Source: Effrenium voratum (Eukaryota > Sar > Dinophyceae > Suessiales > Symbiodiniaceae). Taken from it: 64,000 bases of DNA. The DNA is taken from positions 28,501 through 92,500 of the forward strand of contig CAUJNA010000465.1 of the NCBI GenBank assembly GCA_963377175.1, given 5' to 3'. Position 1 is the stretch's first letter. Every line of letters starts with the position of its first letter. This document shows, one piece after another, positions 11,900-23,640 of the stretch. Made by a program: the position numbers and the translations under genes. Under the pieces are notes generated by a model. The model ran no database searches and was not told the DNA's origin. It saw only the letters and a list, made by a program, of their open reading frames with translations.

Positions 11900-12931
11900 A
11901 TCAAGCCGAACATGTCGTAAGGCGTAGTTGTCCGGAATGATGTAAGGATGTTGCAGCGCTGCTGTCGGTTTCACGATGTTCCTCGCTATCGGCCAAGCTG
12001 TGCAGAACAGAAGGCTGTGCGTTCAGCTTGATGTTCATGTCCGTAGTATGCCTACATGTTCTCAGCCTGCTGGTGTCAGATGTTGGCAATGACACTCAAT
12101 GTGTCACCTTCCAGCTGTGCCATCATTTTGAAGTTGGTGGTCAGCACCATGCTGTTGCTGGGCCATCGTGTGGTGTTCGTTCCGTTGGCCCCAGTTTGCA
12201 GTTTGCAGGGTGTCCGCGTAGCTTTTGCACCAGTTGTGCTGCCACTTTTCCACTCTGCTTGATGTGGTTGAATCATGGGCACGTTGAGCGCTGGCGCCAA
12301 CCCGATCTACTCCACTGTCTGCGCAGCACCTCTCCAAGCTGTTTGATGTCCGCAACGCTGTTGTATCACATGCCAGGCGCACAGCTTGCGCGTGTTCATG
12401 ATGTTGTGTTCGGAGGGCGTCAGCGTGTACACAGGTGGTGACTCCAGTTCTGCCGAGCCAACAAGGGACGCTGCTCATCAGCTATCTATGCCCTTAGTAA
12501 GAACAAACAACCCTGGCGTGCGAACAATGAGTGTACTCATTCTGTTGCGCTGATTAGTGCTCGTCACCAGGTACTTCACGTACGGTTCCCGCTGATGTCC
12601 GAAAACCCGTGTTGCCAGGCTGTTGTTCTGACTCTTCATGCTGTTGATGCACACCCTCATTTGCCCAGCGCGCCCCAGTGTCCGCAAAGGCTGATTCATC
12701 GGCTTGTTCTCTAGCCTGCTTCCCATGTGCTGCAAATGGGCCTTGCGGGCCTGCTGCTGCGCCCAAGGAGTTGCGCCTTCAGGTCTTGATGTCTGCGAAA
12801 TGTATCAAAGCATTGTTTGGCGTGTGCCAAATTGTCATGCAGGCAAACCCATGGCTGTATCTACCCGACAATGTGAAACTTAGCAGTAACACAAACATGT
12901 GAACTGCGCCGCTGATGTTTGACATACCGTG
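11900..12931 (-). pseudogene. degenerate minus-strand sequence 3' of the copia RNase H remnant
   Basis: The minus strand gives several protein-like stretches without long continuity, for example about 12,478-12,104 and 12,735-12,478. They lie directly downstream of the RNase H remnant, where an element tail or LTR would be expected. No LTR pair can be recognised, so only the position ties them to the copia fragment. Confidence 0.3.
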
Positions 12932-13352
12932 CTATATGGCGCAGTGCAAACCGCGTGAAACTGGTTTGCTGAGGTTTTCACTGGTGACATTCTTGGTTAG
13001 AATGTCTAGGCGTATCTTGCCCTTGTGACGAACTTGCTTTTGACGTTGTTGCGCGAAGAGGTGTCGTATGTAGTTCAATGGGCTTTGCTTTCTTTGACGT
13101 GCCTTTCCGTGTTGGAATTGGTTTTGCTGCGCTGTGTGTCCAGATGTTGGAGCGTGGCTCGAAAGAAGTTCTGATAAATTGCTGATGTAGAGACTCTCCA
13201 TCGCTGCCTCTGCTGATGAAAGTGCTATTGTGGCTTGTGTTCTGCTTCCATAGTGCATCGTTCCAAAAAACTGTGTCGCAAATCCTGTGGCGATGTTCCT
13301 TGGTGTCTCGCACGATGCCCAGTTGGCATTTGTGTAGGTGTCCACATTGAGC
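12932..13352 (-). pseudogene. Ty1/copia-type retrotransposon RNase H / polyprotein C-terminus (fragment)
   Basis: The minus-strand frame ends at a stop at 12,932 and reads as the carboxyl end of a copia polyprotein. It has VDTYTNANWASC (the Asp-x-Asn/Asp-Trp-Ala start of copia RNase H), then a 'TPRNIATGF' segment (usual T.KSTSG), then QATIALSSAEAAMESLYI (the family's Q..VALSSAEAEY block). After that come PLNYIRHLF (usual KHI.IR.H) and IRLDILTKNV (usual N.AD.LTK). The usual catalytic Asp of NADxLTK is present as LDILTK. Upstream sequence, above 13.43 kb, does not read as reverse transcriptase, so the copy is 5'-truncated. Expected role of the intact family: copy-and-paste retrotransposition. 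This copy is presumably dead. Confidence 0.8.
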
Positions 13353-13429
13353 GAAATTTGGTTGTCGTCGTTTTTTGCAGCCTTTGTCTCAAGCTGTGCC
13401 TCATGAACCTTGTCTCCATAACAAGTGCT

Positions 13430-15430
13430 TGAGCTTCAGTTTTGCCTGGCCTTCTGCTTTGAGTGTTCTAGCTTGTCCAAGCACCGTTCTGTGTTCTGCT
13501 CGTGAGTTCCTTGTGGTGTCACCTGTGTGTGTGTCTTAAGCATAATAAATGTTGTGTTTTCTTCCCTTTATAAATTTAAATACCTTTTGTGCAGTTTGCT
13601 GAGTCCTGGTTGGGTGCGGAGGCTCGCGGAGGCCTTTGTGTGTCTGTGGTTCTGCTTCTCACGAAGGCTTCTCGAGGCGTTTCTTGAAAGAAATACAAAG
13701 CAATGAAAAAACGTTTGTTCATTTTCTACAGTCTTTGAGTAGTCTGCGCGTAGTCCCTGCGTAGCTATTCTGGCCTTGTTGGCTCTGTTTGCTTTGCTTC
13801 TTTTGTTCAGGACAATGAAGGCCAGCGACGTGCTAAGAGCATTGCGGAGTACTGCCCTTAAGTGTCTTAGCAGGCTGACAGCGGGGGGAGAGCAGCTGAT
13901 CTAGCAACATTTGGGAGATGTTTGGAGTGACATAATTGATTCAACATTTGGACCAACCACCTTGACCAACCACCTTCTTGAGACTTCTGCAGTTTGTCTT
14001 GTTACTTTGGGTTTTTCGAGCCTTGTCACTTGGTGGATGCTATTGCTGTTGGTCGACTTGCGAGCCGCGCCCGCTTCTACTAAGCAGCTGCTGCTTTTAG
14101 GTCCAGCGCCGCGGACGTGTCGCTTGCAGAGACTGCGGATGCCTCATGTATTAACGAGGAACATGGCAAGCAAAGAAGGCAACATCATTGTTCATCGTTC
14201 TGGCTTGTTTGGCACGGCTATAATTGCCAATTGCCACGTGACTTGTCGCGTTTTTTGCTTGATTGTGGCCATTGGTATGACAAGGTGCACGCCGCCAGCG
14301 CTGAGGCCGGAGAGCAGCGGGTGCCTAGCTCCTTAAGCCCGCCGCAAACAAGACTCTTTTTAACGCTGCGCGTTGGCCGCCTTGGCCAGGCTCAAAAGAG
14401 CCAACAACAAAAAGAAACAAAAGACAAAACACAAATGGGGGAAGGGCAAGTGGCAAGCACGAATGATGGTGACTGCTTTCGCCTTCGCAGCTGCAATCCG
14501 AGTGAACTGCGGTTACTGTGTTCGCGAGCGAAACTGCAGCTGCCACAATGGCTGCAGAGCGAACGCTGCAAACAAAAAGGGCGCGGCGATGGAGTCGCGA
14601 AAAGTTCGCGACAGAGACGGTTTTTCTCGCGAAGATGGCGTGTTCCAGAAACAGGAATAAATAGCTTCAAAATAGATCTGACCGCTCCCCGGCCCTGGGG
14701 GCCGATGCGAATTTGAGTTGCTTGTGGCCGAAGCAACTTGTTGCGTTCCGCAGCACCCACATGACAAACAGATGGACATACCACAGGAAAGTACCTTTGA
14801 CTTATGCCATAGGCCTTTAGAACTCGGCTTGTGATTTCTATCGGCTTCTCTCAGTTTTGTTTGGCAAATGTTTGGAGTTGTGCTTAAGCTTGGCAGGCTG
14901 ACAGCACACATGACAAATCCACGCCCCATGTGGTCCTTGTACACGCGGTGCGTGGTTTGCATCAGACCTGCACTTGTTGATATCATGGAACAACTCAGGT
15001 TGACGTGAATTGAAATTGCAAGTTGTGGCAGGATGTTGCAAGTGGAGATGGCAGCGTGCCAAGCGCGCAGGGCCCTTGGCCTTCTTCGCGCATTTGCGTC
15101 AGTTGGCGCACACATGCGGCGCACTGAAGGCCATCGTTGAAGGCCTTTGCGGGTGTGCCGCCAGAGGCAGGCATGGCCTGCGCACTGATATTCGCTTGTC
15201 ATTTGCTAATCAACACCGGTCTTTTTGCGATGTCATTTGATGATATTTGCTCGTAGCCTAGGACGACGCCTTGCTGGTGAAAAGTGTCCAGGATCAGCGT
15301 CAACCTGAGCCAGCAGTTTGTGCAGACACGTTGTTTCATTTTTGCACGAACAGAAGACCGTGCACTTTCTTGTGGAAAGTTGAGCCATAGCCGAACTGCT
15401 AAACCATCCACACGAACCCTGTGTTACACA
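13430..15430. other. no gene recognised
   Basis: Open frames here (for example 14,117-14,716 +) lack recognisable motifs, repeats or a convincing splice pattern. I cannot support a gene. Confidence 0.4.
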
Positions 15431-15439
15431 ACTTTGTTT

Positions 15440-16170
15440 GCCAGTGCTGAAATGCCAAAAGACACATTCACGCAAAACCTCTGTGCAACTGAACACATGT
15501 GACCCCACTGTTTCAACTTAGTTTTCCAGCGCAGGGATGCGACTAAACACATTCACTCAAACTCTTTGAGTGCTTCGGTGCCAGAATGTGCGACCCCACG
15601 GTTTCGTCTTAGCTTTCCAGTACAAAAAAGCCGAATAAATTCCGAATAAACACATTATGTTCAACTGAGTGCTTGCGAACATATGCGACCCCACTGTTTC
15701 AACTTAGATTTCTAGTGCAAAAGTGATAACGAACACACTCACGCGAACCCTTTGAACTGAGTCCTTCAGAGCAAAATATGCAAACCCGCTGTTTCAACTT
15801 AGTTGAGCCCTCTTTGTTATCTGAGTCCTTCGTGCCAAAGCCAAAGTATGCGAGCGCTTACTGTTTTCACTATTGCTTTCCAGCGCAGAAGTGCATTTAC
15901 ACAAACCACCTGTTCAACTGAGTTCGTCGGTTCCCAACGTATGCGACCCCGTTGTTTCAAGTAGAAATGCTGATCAACGTATTCACGCGAACCCTTTGTT
16001 CACCCGAGCGCTTCAGCCGGTGCCAAAATATGACCGGACCTCTCCGCGACTTGACCGTTTCAACTTGAGTTTTCCAGCGCGCAAATGCTAATCAACAGGT
16101 TGCATTGAGCCCACGAGTGCCAAAGTGATTTAACGCACGTCCACAGCAACCCTTTGTTTCAACTGAGTTT
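15440..16170. repeat. ~95-120-bp minisatellite (GACCCCACTGTTTCAACTTAG)
   Basis: About seven copies. Each has a CGACCCC-CTGTTTCAACTTAG core, a TTTCCAGCGCA segment, and an ACACATTCACGC-AACCCTTTG segment. Core copies lie near 15,501, 15,592, 15,688, 15,785, 15,945 and 16,045. Spacing and sequence drift between copies. Confidence 0.8.
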
Positions 16171-16174
16171 GTTG

Positions 16175-17630
16175 GCTGGTGGGAAGCATTGATTCTGATG
16201 GTGCCACCTGGGCCAAAAGACATGACGAGTGTTCACTGTTGCAAATTCCCATCCGCGTGAGATTCAATTTTGAGGCTTGTGGTGCTCCGCAACTTTCCGG
16301 AGGATGTAGTACGCGTGCTGAGAGTTTCATGCCTGAAATTCAGCGTGTTGCACAAGCGTCGCTGGCATTGGAGGAGGCCGCTGCAGACGCAGAAGTGGCG
16401 CAGGCACAATAAACAGAATGCTGGATGTTGGCTTCGCACAGTCAAATGGAGACATGCTGAAGTATGCAGGGCAGTTGCAGATCGATTGAATCTGCCAGGT
16501 GTTCGATCGAGCAATTGGCGCAACGACATCTTCGACGGAGGACCATTTGTCAAATATGCCGATCGTTGAGGGGAACACCTACTCCTGCAAACTTCAACTT
16601 CTGCGTATCGCGCTACTTTGTCTGGCCATCCTAGATGGGCCACTGTGTGGATGATGATGGGTCGCTCGTTTCGGACACACGTACAAAGAATACAAGGGCT
16701 GGGTATGCGTATGCAAATTCAGGGCTGGGCGCCGGGCCCCACTGCGCTCAGCCTTTTTCACACTTGAATCTGACGCGCGCTGCCGCCGTCGCCGTGCGGG
16801 GAATCAAGGCAAGGGAGTTAAGAGTGAGTTAAGTGTCCGATGTCCGAACTGCTTTCCACACACGGTCCATCCGGGCTTTGTCTTGCAGGCGTAATGTCCC
16901 TAGATCCAGGCAAGCGAACTCCAACTCAGCGTCCGGAGTTCTTGCCACAGAGTCCATTCAGACGCTTAGTCAAGTTTCAGGCCAAAACACGCTCTGCGAG
17001 GCGCACACAAAGGCCTAATGCCACATTTGGACTCGATTTAAAGAATAATAGAGATGCACCAGCAAGATCTTCAGAATCACGTCTGGCGCTTCTCAGGGCG
17101 CACCCACCCTCTTGAGGCAGAGGGCGCGCCAGCTTGGAATTGATACCGGTGCCAAATGCTGACCGCAAACCTGATAGCAGCCACGAACCCAAATGCAGAT
17201 TGGTGGCCCAGCATATATCAGCAGCAATGTCTATTTCCATTTTCACGCCTGTTGACATTGATTTGTCTATCTATCGAACTATCTGTCTATCTAGTTGTCC
17301 GTCTCTCCATCCAAGGAACTAGTGTGTTTTCTGGCCGTCCGGGGTTTGCCTTGGGCTGGTTGGTTGGTTGGTTCGGGTGTGATTCAAACGGTAGGAGCGC
17401 ATATCCACGAGCAATGCCAGGATTTCGAGAGGTTTCCTGGCAGCTGCAAGGGCGTATACCGGAAGAACAAAGCATGGCTTACAGAAGAATCGCGGCGCAA
17501 CTTGTTAGGAGTCAACTCTGCGGGAAAGCGCTAGGAGTTGGCGAAAAATCCTGCAACATTGCTAAGACTATGTCAGCTCAACACCAGGATAGCGCAAATT
17601 AAATTAATTTGAATTGCGAATTATTGGATT
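16175..17630. other. no gene recognised
   Basis: Short plus- and minus-strand frames around 16.2-16.6 kb look faintly protein-like but have no motif. 17,263-17,300 has short CTAT runs and 17,358-17,372 a TGGT run. Nothing else is supported. Confidence 0.4.
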
Positions 17631-17789
17631 GATCGCGCGTGAGTTCGACAAGTTTAACTTGTCGCTGTCAAGTCTGGAAGGGAGCAGTGACGATCTTTCG
17701 CGAGCGAAATGGCCCAGCCCAAAAGCGAAACCACCGGGCTCGCGCATCAGAGTTGTGTTGGTCCCAGCATGTACTCTGCTTCTTGCGCT

Positions 17790-18370
17790 GTGTGCTGAGA
17801 AGTTTTTACTTCAGGCTGGGCTGCCAAACGCGTGCTGCGCTTGCGCTGTTGAAAAGTTGCGACACTTGAGAAGGTGCGACTTTCGGGCTAGCTGCCAAAG
17901 TAAGCTTTGCTTTTGGAGCTTGCGCTGATCTTGTGCCGGAAAGTTGCGACTTTTATGCAGAAAGTGTGGCTTCGCGTACACTGAGAAGCTGCGGTTTTCG
18001 CGCTGCTGCTGCCAAAGTGTACGTCGCGCACTACGCTTGTGCTGAACCGTCTCGACTTTTTAGCTGGAGTGTGCTTCGCTCGCCTACTGTCCTCGCGCTG
18101 AACGGTTGCGACTTCCGATCTGGAACTGCCAAAGTATTCTTGGCATGCTGCACTTGTGCTGGAGAATTGCGACTTTCGAGTTGGAGCTGGCGCGGTGTGA
18201 TTCTTTGCTGCACTTGTGCTGAAAAGTTGCAACTTGCGAGCTGGAGCTGCCAAAGTGTACTTCGTGCGCTACTGGTTGTTCTGAAAAGCTGACATTCAGG
18301 GGAACTGTCGAGCAGCAGCTGGCAAAACGTACTTTGCGCACTGCACTTGTACCGAAACTTGCAAGATTGT
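17790..18370. repeat. diverged ~55-60-bp minisatellite related to 0.84-1.81 kb
   Basis: Repeated blocks of GTTGCGACTTTCGAG, GAGCTGGAGCTGCCAAAGTG and TACTTCGCGCACTRC. The vocabulary and order match the array at 841-1,814, in the same orientation. Confidence 0.7.
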
Positions 18371-18665
18371 TTCTTGAGGCTTCCGCCGGCAACCAAGAGC
18401 CTGAAGCATGTAAAGAAAAATGGTCCAGCCCGGAAGCGAGACCCGCCCATCAATGACTGTGAGCCAAACAAGTAATTTCATCCGCGGCTGACATGGGCTT
18501 CGGGACGGATATTGGTCCCTTGGCTCTTGGTGCACTTCAAACCTGGGGCACCACATTTGTGCGAAATACATGCACTCTTATCTAAGGACATTGCTTATTT
18601 GCATACTCAACTCATTTGCAGTCGTGTTTTCCTTTGTGACAGCAAGTGTTTGAGTCAGCTTGGCA

Positions 18666-19075
18666 GATCTCATCATGGGCCTCCAGACCAAGAACTTTAG
18701 AGAGAAACTGCTTCAGCAAGAGGTAGCCTTCACAGCTCCATCATCAGCACCACTCCCCACCCATGGCACATGGGGATTCGACGCGATTGTCAGAGCATAA
18801 TTACCTCTTTCGGGAGCCAGGCTTGATGCAACAGTGACAATCCGTGTACCAGCCGACTTGCCCTCCCATGTCAGCCAAAGGTGTTTGCGCTTTGCACCGT
18901 AAAACTTCGCCAGAAGCAATCAAGCTGGTTTGCCTTTGCAACAAACAGACACAACACAGCGGTTCTGTTAGCACCACCCGCGGAAAATGTCCAACTTGTC
19001 ATTCACAACTCACGAACCAACCAGAGGGATCTGATTCAAGCAGGACCGTCAGGCTCAATCAGAAGGCCCCCGTGA
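18666..19075 (+). pseudogene. fossil coding segment, unidentified
   Basis: The plus strand reads as protein in one frame from about 18,666 (LQTKNFREKLLQQEVAFTAP) through an in-frame stop, then DATVTIRVPADLPSHVSQR (about 18,820). A frameshift leads to an Ala/Pro/Asn-rich segment ending SGSIRRPP at 19,075. The residue mix looks like real protein, and the breaks suggest a dead element or retrogene. No family is recognised. Confidence 0.35.
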
Positions 19076-19099
19076 AGGACTGGCCTGTGAAACTTTTAG

Positions 19100-21280
19100 G
19101 CTTGTCGATGCACGTAGATACCATTTTCTTTGGCCAAGGACTATCGCCGGTGGCAGAAATGTCATGCACTCCGGCAAGCAGCGCCTCATGCATGCAGGAC
19201 TTGTCGCACGGCATTGCTGCAGATGCCCCTGTTGCAGTGGTTGCATTTTGGTGCACGAGCAGTCAGTTTTTTGAATGCTGTTGCGTGGCAAGATTTCGCA
19301 GTACATGATTTTATGATACCTGTGAGGCTTGTCCAAGGCTCAGGGACCTTACACGAATGGCGTGATGGTGCACAGTGTTGGCACCAGGAGTTGTTGGCAA
19401 AAGCAGCTGTCCAGAACGCGTTCCAGACAACTCAAGATCTTGGCACAGGCAAGATGTTCTCTTGAATTGCTGCATTGCCCGATTCTTGAATTCACGTTTT
19501 TAGCATGGTTTCGATTGCTGCTTTGCTGGGAGGCTCGGCAGTGGACGCATTGGATGCATCAGCATCCAGTGGAAGTGGGGCTTAAAGCTGGTAGCATGCT
19601 GTCAGCGCTGCGTTGGCCTAGGCCACACAGCACAGGAACTTTGCATACACTTACGTCCACCGTGTGAGCAGAACACTGTTGTTTGTTGGTTGAGCTGACG
19701 TCTTTATGCTTCTAATTTCTACACGCTCCTCAATGACCTTTTCTTCTATTGTTTGTTTATCATTGGTTATTGTTGTTGATTTGCACAACTGCAAAAGCCG
19801 AAAGGCGCAATGGAAATCCAATGGCATGCGAAGCATGCCTGATTTGGGTGTAGGTGCGTCCTCGGCAATTTTAGCCAGCGAATGTTTCCCGCTTTATTCT
19901 TGCCATCACTGAGGGGATGCCAAACGGCTATCCTGCTCAATGTACATAGAGGAGCGGTGTAGGCTGCTGGATGCAAATGCAGGCAAAACGGTCAGATTGT
20001 TGCAGGTGCTCAAGTCCTGTTTGCTGATATGCTTTGCTCGCCTGACTAGATTTGCTTACAGTGATGGCATGCAAGCAACACTCTTTACATCGGTCAGACA
20101 TTCAGAACTCAGCTTGGAATGTCGGCTAGGAGCAGCTCAGCTCACTTGACAGTCCCACAGGTTTGTCCATGAATGCAGACCCAAGGCCAAGCATCGGTCT
20201 CGGCCTGAGGAAAGAAGATTATGCAGATGTCCTGTTGCTTGGTGTGAGGACACAGCGGCACTTACAAAGTTGTGTATCGCTCTCAGTGTTAGGAAGACAG
20301 GTGTTGGAGTTCAAGCATGGCAAAGATGTGCAGTATGAATGTTGTGGGACCCGCGTTTGCACTGGTGCTTAAAAGCAGCACTCCAAAAGCCTCTTAAGTT
20401 CAATGTGCCTCGCAAGCTTGCGACACACAGTGAACATCTGTGCTAGCTTTGCATCCAAAGCCATCAGGTCGGAAACCAGTCAGGGCCTGATAGTGGTTTT
20501 GGAAGACCTGAATCAACGGTTTCTGTCTTGGCCTCGGACATGGTGGCACCATGTGCAGTGAGATTATGTGTCGAGCTTAACAATAATGGCTGATAGGTGT
20601 TGGCTAGTCATTGAATGCCAGAAGATTGCAAAACTCTGCTGGATTCAGTCACTGTACGTTGTGGTACGCTTGACATGAGCTTCGTGTCCTGAGGCTTAGT
20701 AAAGTGCCAGACGGAGCTGGTCAGGCCATCGCTTTGATGTCCCAAAGACTTAGACATTCACCAAGCAACCAGATGCGAGAGCCGCGAGAGCCGCGAGAGC
20801 CTGAAGATCCATGGCTGCGTGGAGCTGGACGAGGCTGTTGCGTTCGTTGCAAGAGGCGATCTGCGGCCCTGATCCATTTGCCATCCAGGCACGTCCAAGA
20901 CCATCCCGTCCTGGGTGACCTTTGTTTATAGTCGAGAACGCAAACAGACACACAAACACACATGTTCGATGAATTGGCCACAGCAGAGCGCCAAGCAACA
21001 TAGCATCATGAGTCACAGATAAACCACAGAATATCGAATGCACCTCCGGAGCTTCAATTCAGGTACGCAAATCTGGGCCAGCGGTTTGTGGGAGCTCAAA
21101 CGGCAAGGACGCGCCTCCGATCAGCTTCAACACCTCATATTGTGTGAGCCTTCTGATTACGCGCAAAACCGCGCAGATAGCAAGGATTGTTTCCCCTGGT
21201 TGTGAATTGGCTTGGACAGGCGCCGCGAGCCATGACAACCAAGTTGATACTGATGGAAGCCAACCTCGGTGGCTTTTGAG
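19100..21280. other. mixed sequence without a recognised gene
   Basis: Scattered short frames on both strands. 20,785-20,805 carries a GAGAGCCGC triple repeat. No motif, RNA or mobile-element boundary is recognised. Because fossil coding pieces lie on both sides (18.7-19.1 and 21.3-21.7 kb), this may be the interior of one decayed element. Confidence 0.3.
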
Positions 21281-21284
21281 CCCT

Positions 21285-21662
21285 GCTCATTGACAAGCGA
21301 GAAAGCATATTGCTGAATGGGCCCAACATAGGCTCGAAGATGTCCTGCCTGCTATGGAAGCAGTATTCTTAGGCAAGAAAGCACAAGCAGTCGACTTTGG
21401 TGTCATTGAGGGCGTATGAAACACAAATCGATTGCACGGGGAAGTCGTTATTATTCGAACAGTGAGGGATGGCTTGCTGCATGTCAGTACAGACACGTTG
21501 CTTGTTTGTGTCATAGCATCGAGGAGTGGGAAGAGTTTGTCGATCCGCATTCAGGACTTGAATGGCACTGTGCATGCACAAGTCAATCTCAAGCTGCGAG
21601 GAAAGACATGGTGGTGGAATGCCTCCACTGAAACAGCCAGCTGGGAGCCTCCTGCAGCATAG
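21285..21662 (+). pseudogene. fossil coding segment, unidentified
   Basis: The plus strand reads EWAQHRLEDVLPAMEAVFLG at about 21,318, continues AQAVDFGVIEGV to a stop at about 21,417, then in frame with HGEVVIIRTVRDGLLHVSTD. It ends with LRGKTWWWNASTETASWEPP before a stop at 21,662. The protein-like character is continuous across the stop, so this looks like a recently disabled reading frame. The Trp-rich ending (WWWN...WEPP) resembles an aromatic-binding fold, but I cannot name one. Confidence 0.4.
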
Positions 21663-21664
21663 AA

Positions 21665-22740
21665 ATGTGGGAATGCCAGTGCATCATTGCAGCGCCCGCC
21701 TGCCTGTCATGATGCAGTGAGAAAGCTGATTGCTCAACTTGGATGGCCCCAGCTGCAGTGGGGAAGCAACTTATTGACCAAGCACTCACCAGCGATCAAT
21801 CAATCGTGCATTCTTACAATCCTGTAGCCCCAATGGTTACTTTAGCATGGAGGAGATGGCCCAAGGTTTGCAATCAACTGCAGTGGTTGTGTGAGATCGT
21901 TGACAACTCACCAAGCTGGGAAGAGAGCCATCCGAAGTACACTTCATCCGCCTTTGCGAGCATAGTCTTGCAATCAGTCAACTGTGATTGCCTGATTGAC
22001 TATAGTTCCGATTTGCCGCGATTTCATCTCTACAGAAGGAATCAAGGCCAGCAACTTCGAACAGTCAGTCATGCTTGCAGTTTGTGCTTGCACTTGGCCT
22101 TTTTTTTGGTAGGACTTGGATTTGAGCTGTCAGGACTGCGTTGAGAGTTGAGAAGCAACACGCAGTGCTGTTAGATGAAATAGTTAATCTGGCGCAAGAA
22201 TAGTAACTCAGCCCTCCTTGGCTGCTTTTATCTATGCAGGCCGATTATTCTTAAGCAGTCGCTTACTGCTTGCCGGGACGTGGTATGCGCAAGTACTTGT
22301 CAGCATACCCCCGGCAAGCTGTGTGCTTGTGGATATCGAGCTTGCTGCGCCATTGGCTCACGCTTGGAATAGAGAAAGCATGCCAATGCCGTGAAACGCG
22401 CACGACATGTTCAGGATTTTGGGCGAAACTGTTGAGACCTATGGAGATTACAGTAATGTATTAAAACGAGTTGAACAAGTGAAGAATGATCCAGAAGAAG
22501 AAGAAGAAGCACAACATTATCCAATTAAATAAATAAAATAAAATAAACAATGTTGATGAATTCATTGTCACCAATTATTGCTTACCACTAGGTTCCCGTG
22601 CGCAAAATGAATTGTGAATTAGATGATGTGCATGTGCAGCAATGCAATATAGCAAAATGTAACCTAATGTGTTTTAATGCAATGTAATGTGTGTACGTGA
22701 TGTGTGTACAATGTGTATAATTTACAAATTTCTGGGCCTG
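21665..22740. other. no certain gene; AT-rich, GAA and AATAA runs
   Basis: A plus-strand frame at 21,743-22,144 (APMVTLAWRRWPKV, then EESHPKYTSSAF) could be another fossil piece. 22,495-22,508 is a GAA run and 22,530-22,550 an AATAA run. 22,660-22,720 is TGTAATG-like. Confidence 0.35.
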
Positions 22741-22750
22741 CGGCCTCTAG

Positions 22751-23640
22751 CCGGCTACGCCTCTTTGAAGTTATACCATGTCATCTTATGTTTTTTGTAT
22801 GAGAAACGTATCCTGTGCTATGATATGGCTGGGTAGGTTATGTATATTGCCCACCCCAACCCCAGATGATGCCGGGGATGCCAGCTTTCTGGGCCCCAGC
22901 CGGGCCCCAACCCAGAAGGCTGACATGGGGGCGCGCGCCAGAGGCCCCAGAAATAGCAGCCCAAAAAGAACAGCCCGCAAGCCAGTCCGGAAACGCAAAT
23001 GCAACAAAACACTGTAAATAGCTGCGTTTTGTGGCTGGGGTCGCGCGCGCGCGCCAGAAGGCCCGAAAACCAACGCGAAAAAGCAAGGACCGCGCAGAAC
23101 GCGAGCCAGCCATAGCAAAAGCAAAACGGACAGAACAACAGCCCAACGCTCAGCACAGCAGTTTTTGGCGGTATTTACAGCGTTTTGCAGAGCGAGGACC
23201 CAGCATCGCCGGCATGCCCGGCAGCGCTTGGCGCCAAAATGCGCAAAAATGAGCCTCGCGTATATCCCTCCGATACCTTCCAAAAAACAGTGCTTCATGG
23301 GTTGACAGGCTTTTTGGAAGGAAGTCTTGATGATGCAGACCAAGCCCCGCTGCAGCATCACCCAGGCCCAACCACAGAACCCTGCGTATACGCGATGTTT
23401 GCAAGGGTTACCCACAGGCAAGCAAAACCGCAAGCCCGAGCTGGTGATGCAGAGGTGCCGGATTTAGGCAGCGCAGCACGACCAAGTGGCGAGGGTCGGC
23501 GCCAGGGTGCAGCCCCTATAGCTAAAGCTAGCAGGCTAATTGCCTAGCGGCGACATGCTACCTCAGGAGGCGTAGCCGGATTTAAGGGCTGCCGTCCTGT
23601 GCCGCCGACCCCTTCGTGGCTGGCTGTCGGCGCACGAATC
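22751..23640. other. GC-rich block flanked by 13-bp perfect inverted repeat
   Basis: 22,751-22,763 and 23,567-23,579 are exact reverse complements (CCGGCTACGCCTC). Between them is GC-rich DNA with a GCGCGCGCGC run near 23,040 and no convincing gene. The block ends just before the GAT array. The 23,600-23,616 segment carries the CCGCCGACCCCTT motif discussed in the findings. Confidence 0.5.

Noticed and set aside
14117..14716. 199-codon plus-strand frame
   Set aside because: No recognisable motif, no repeat copies and no splice-consistent neighbours.
22786..23433. 215-codon minus-strand frame
   Set aside because: Lies over a GC-rich repeat-like block with overlapping open frames on both strands; no motif.
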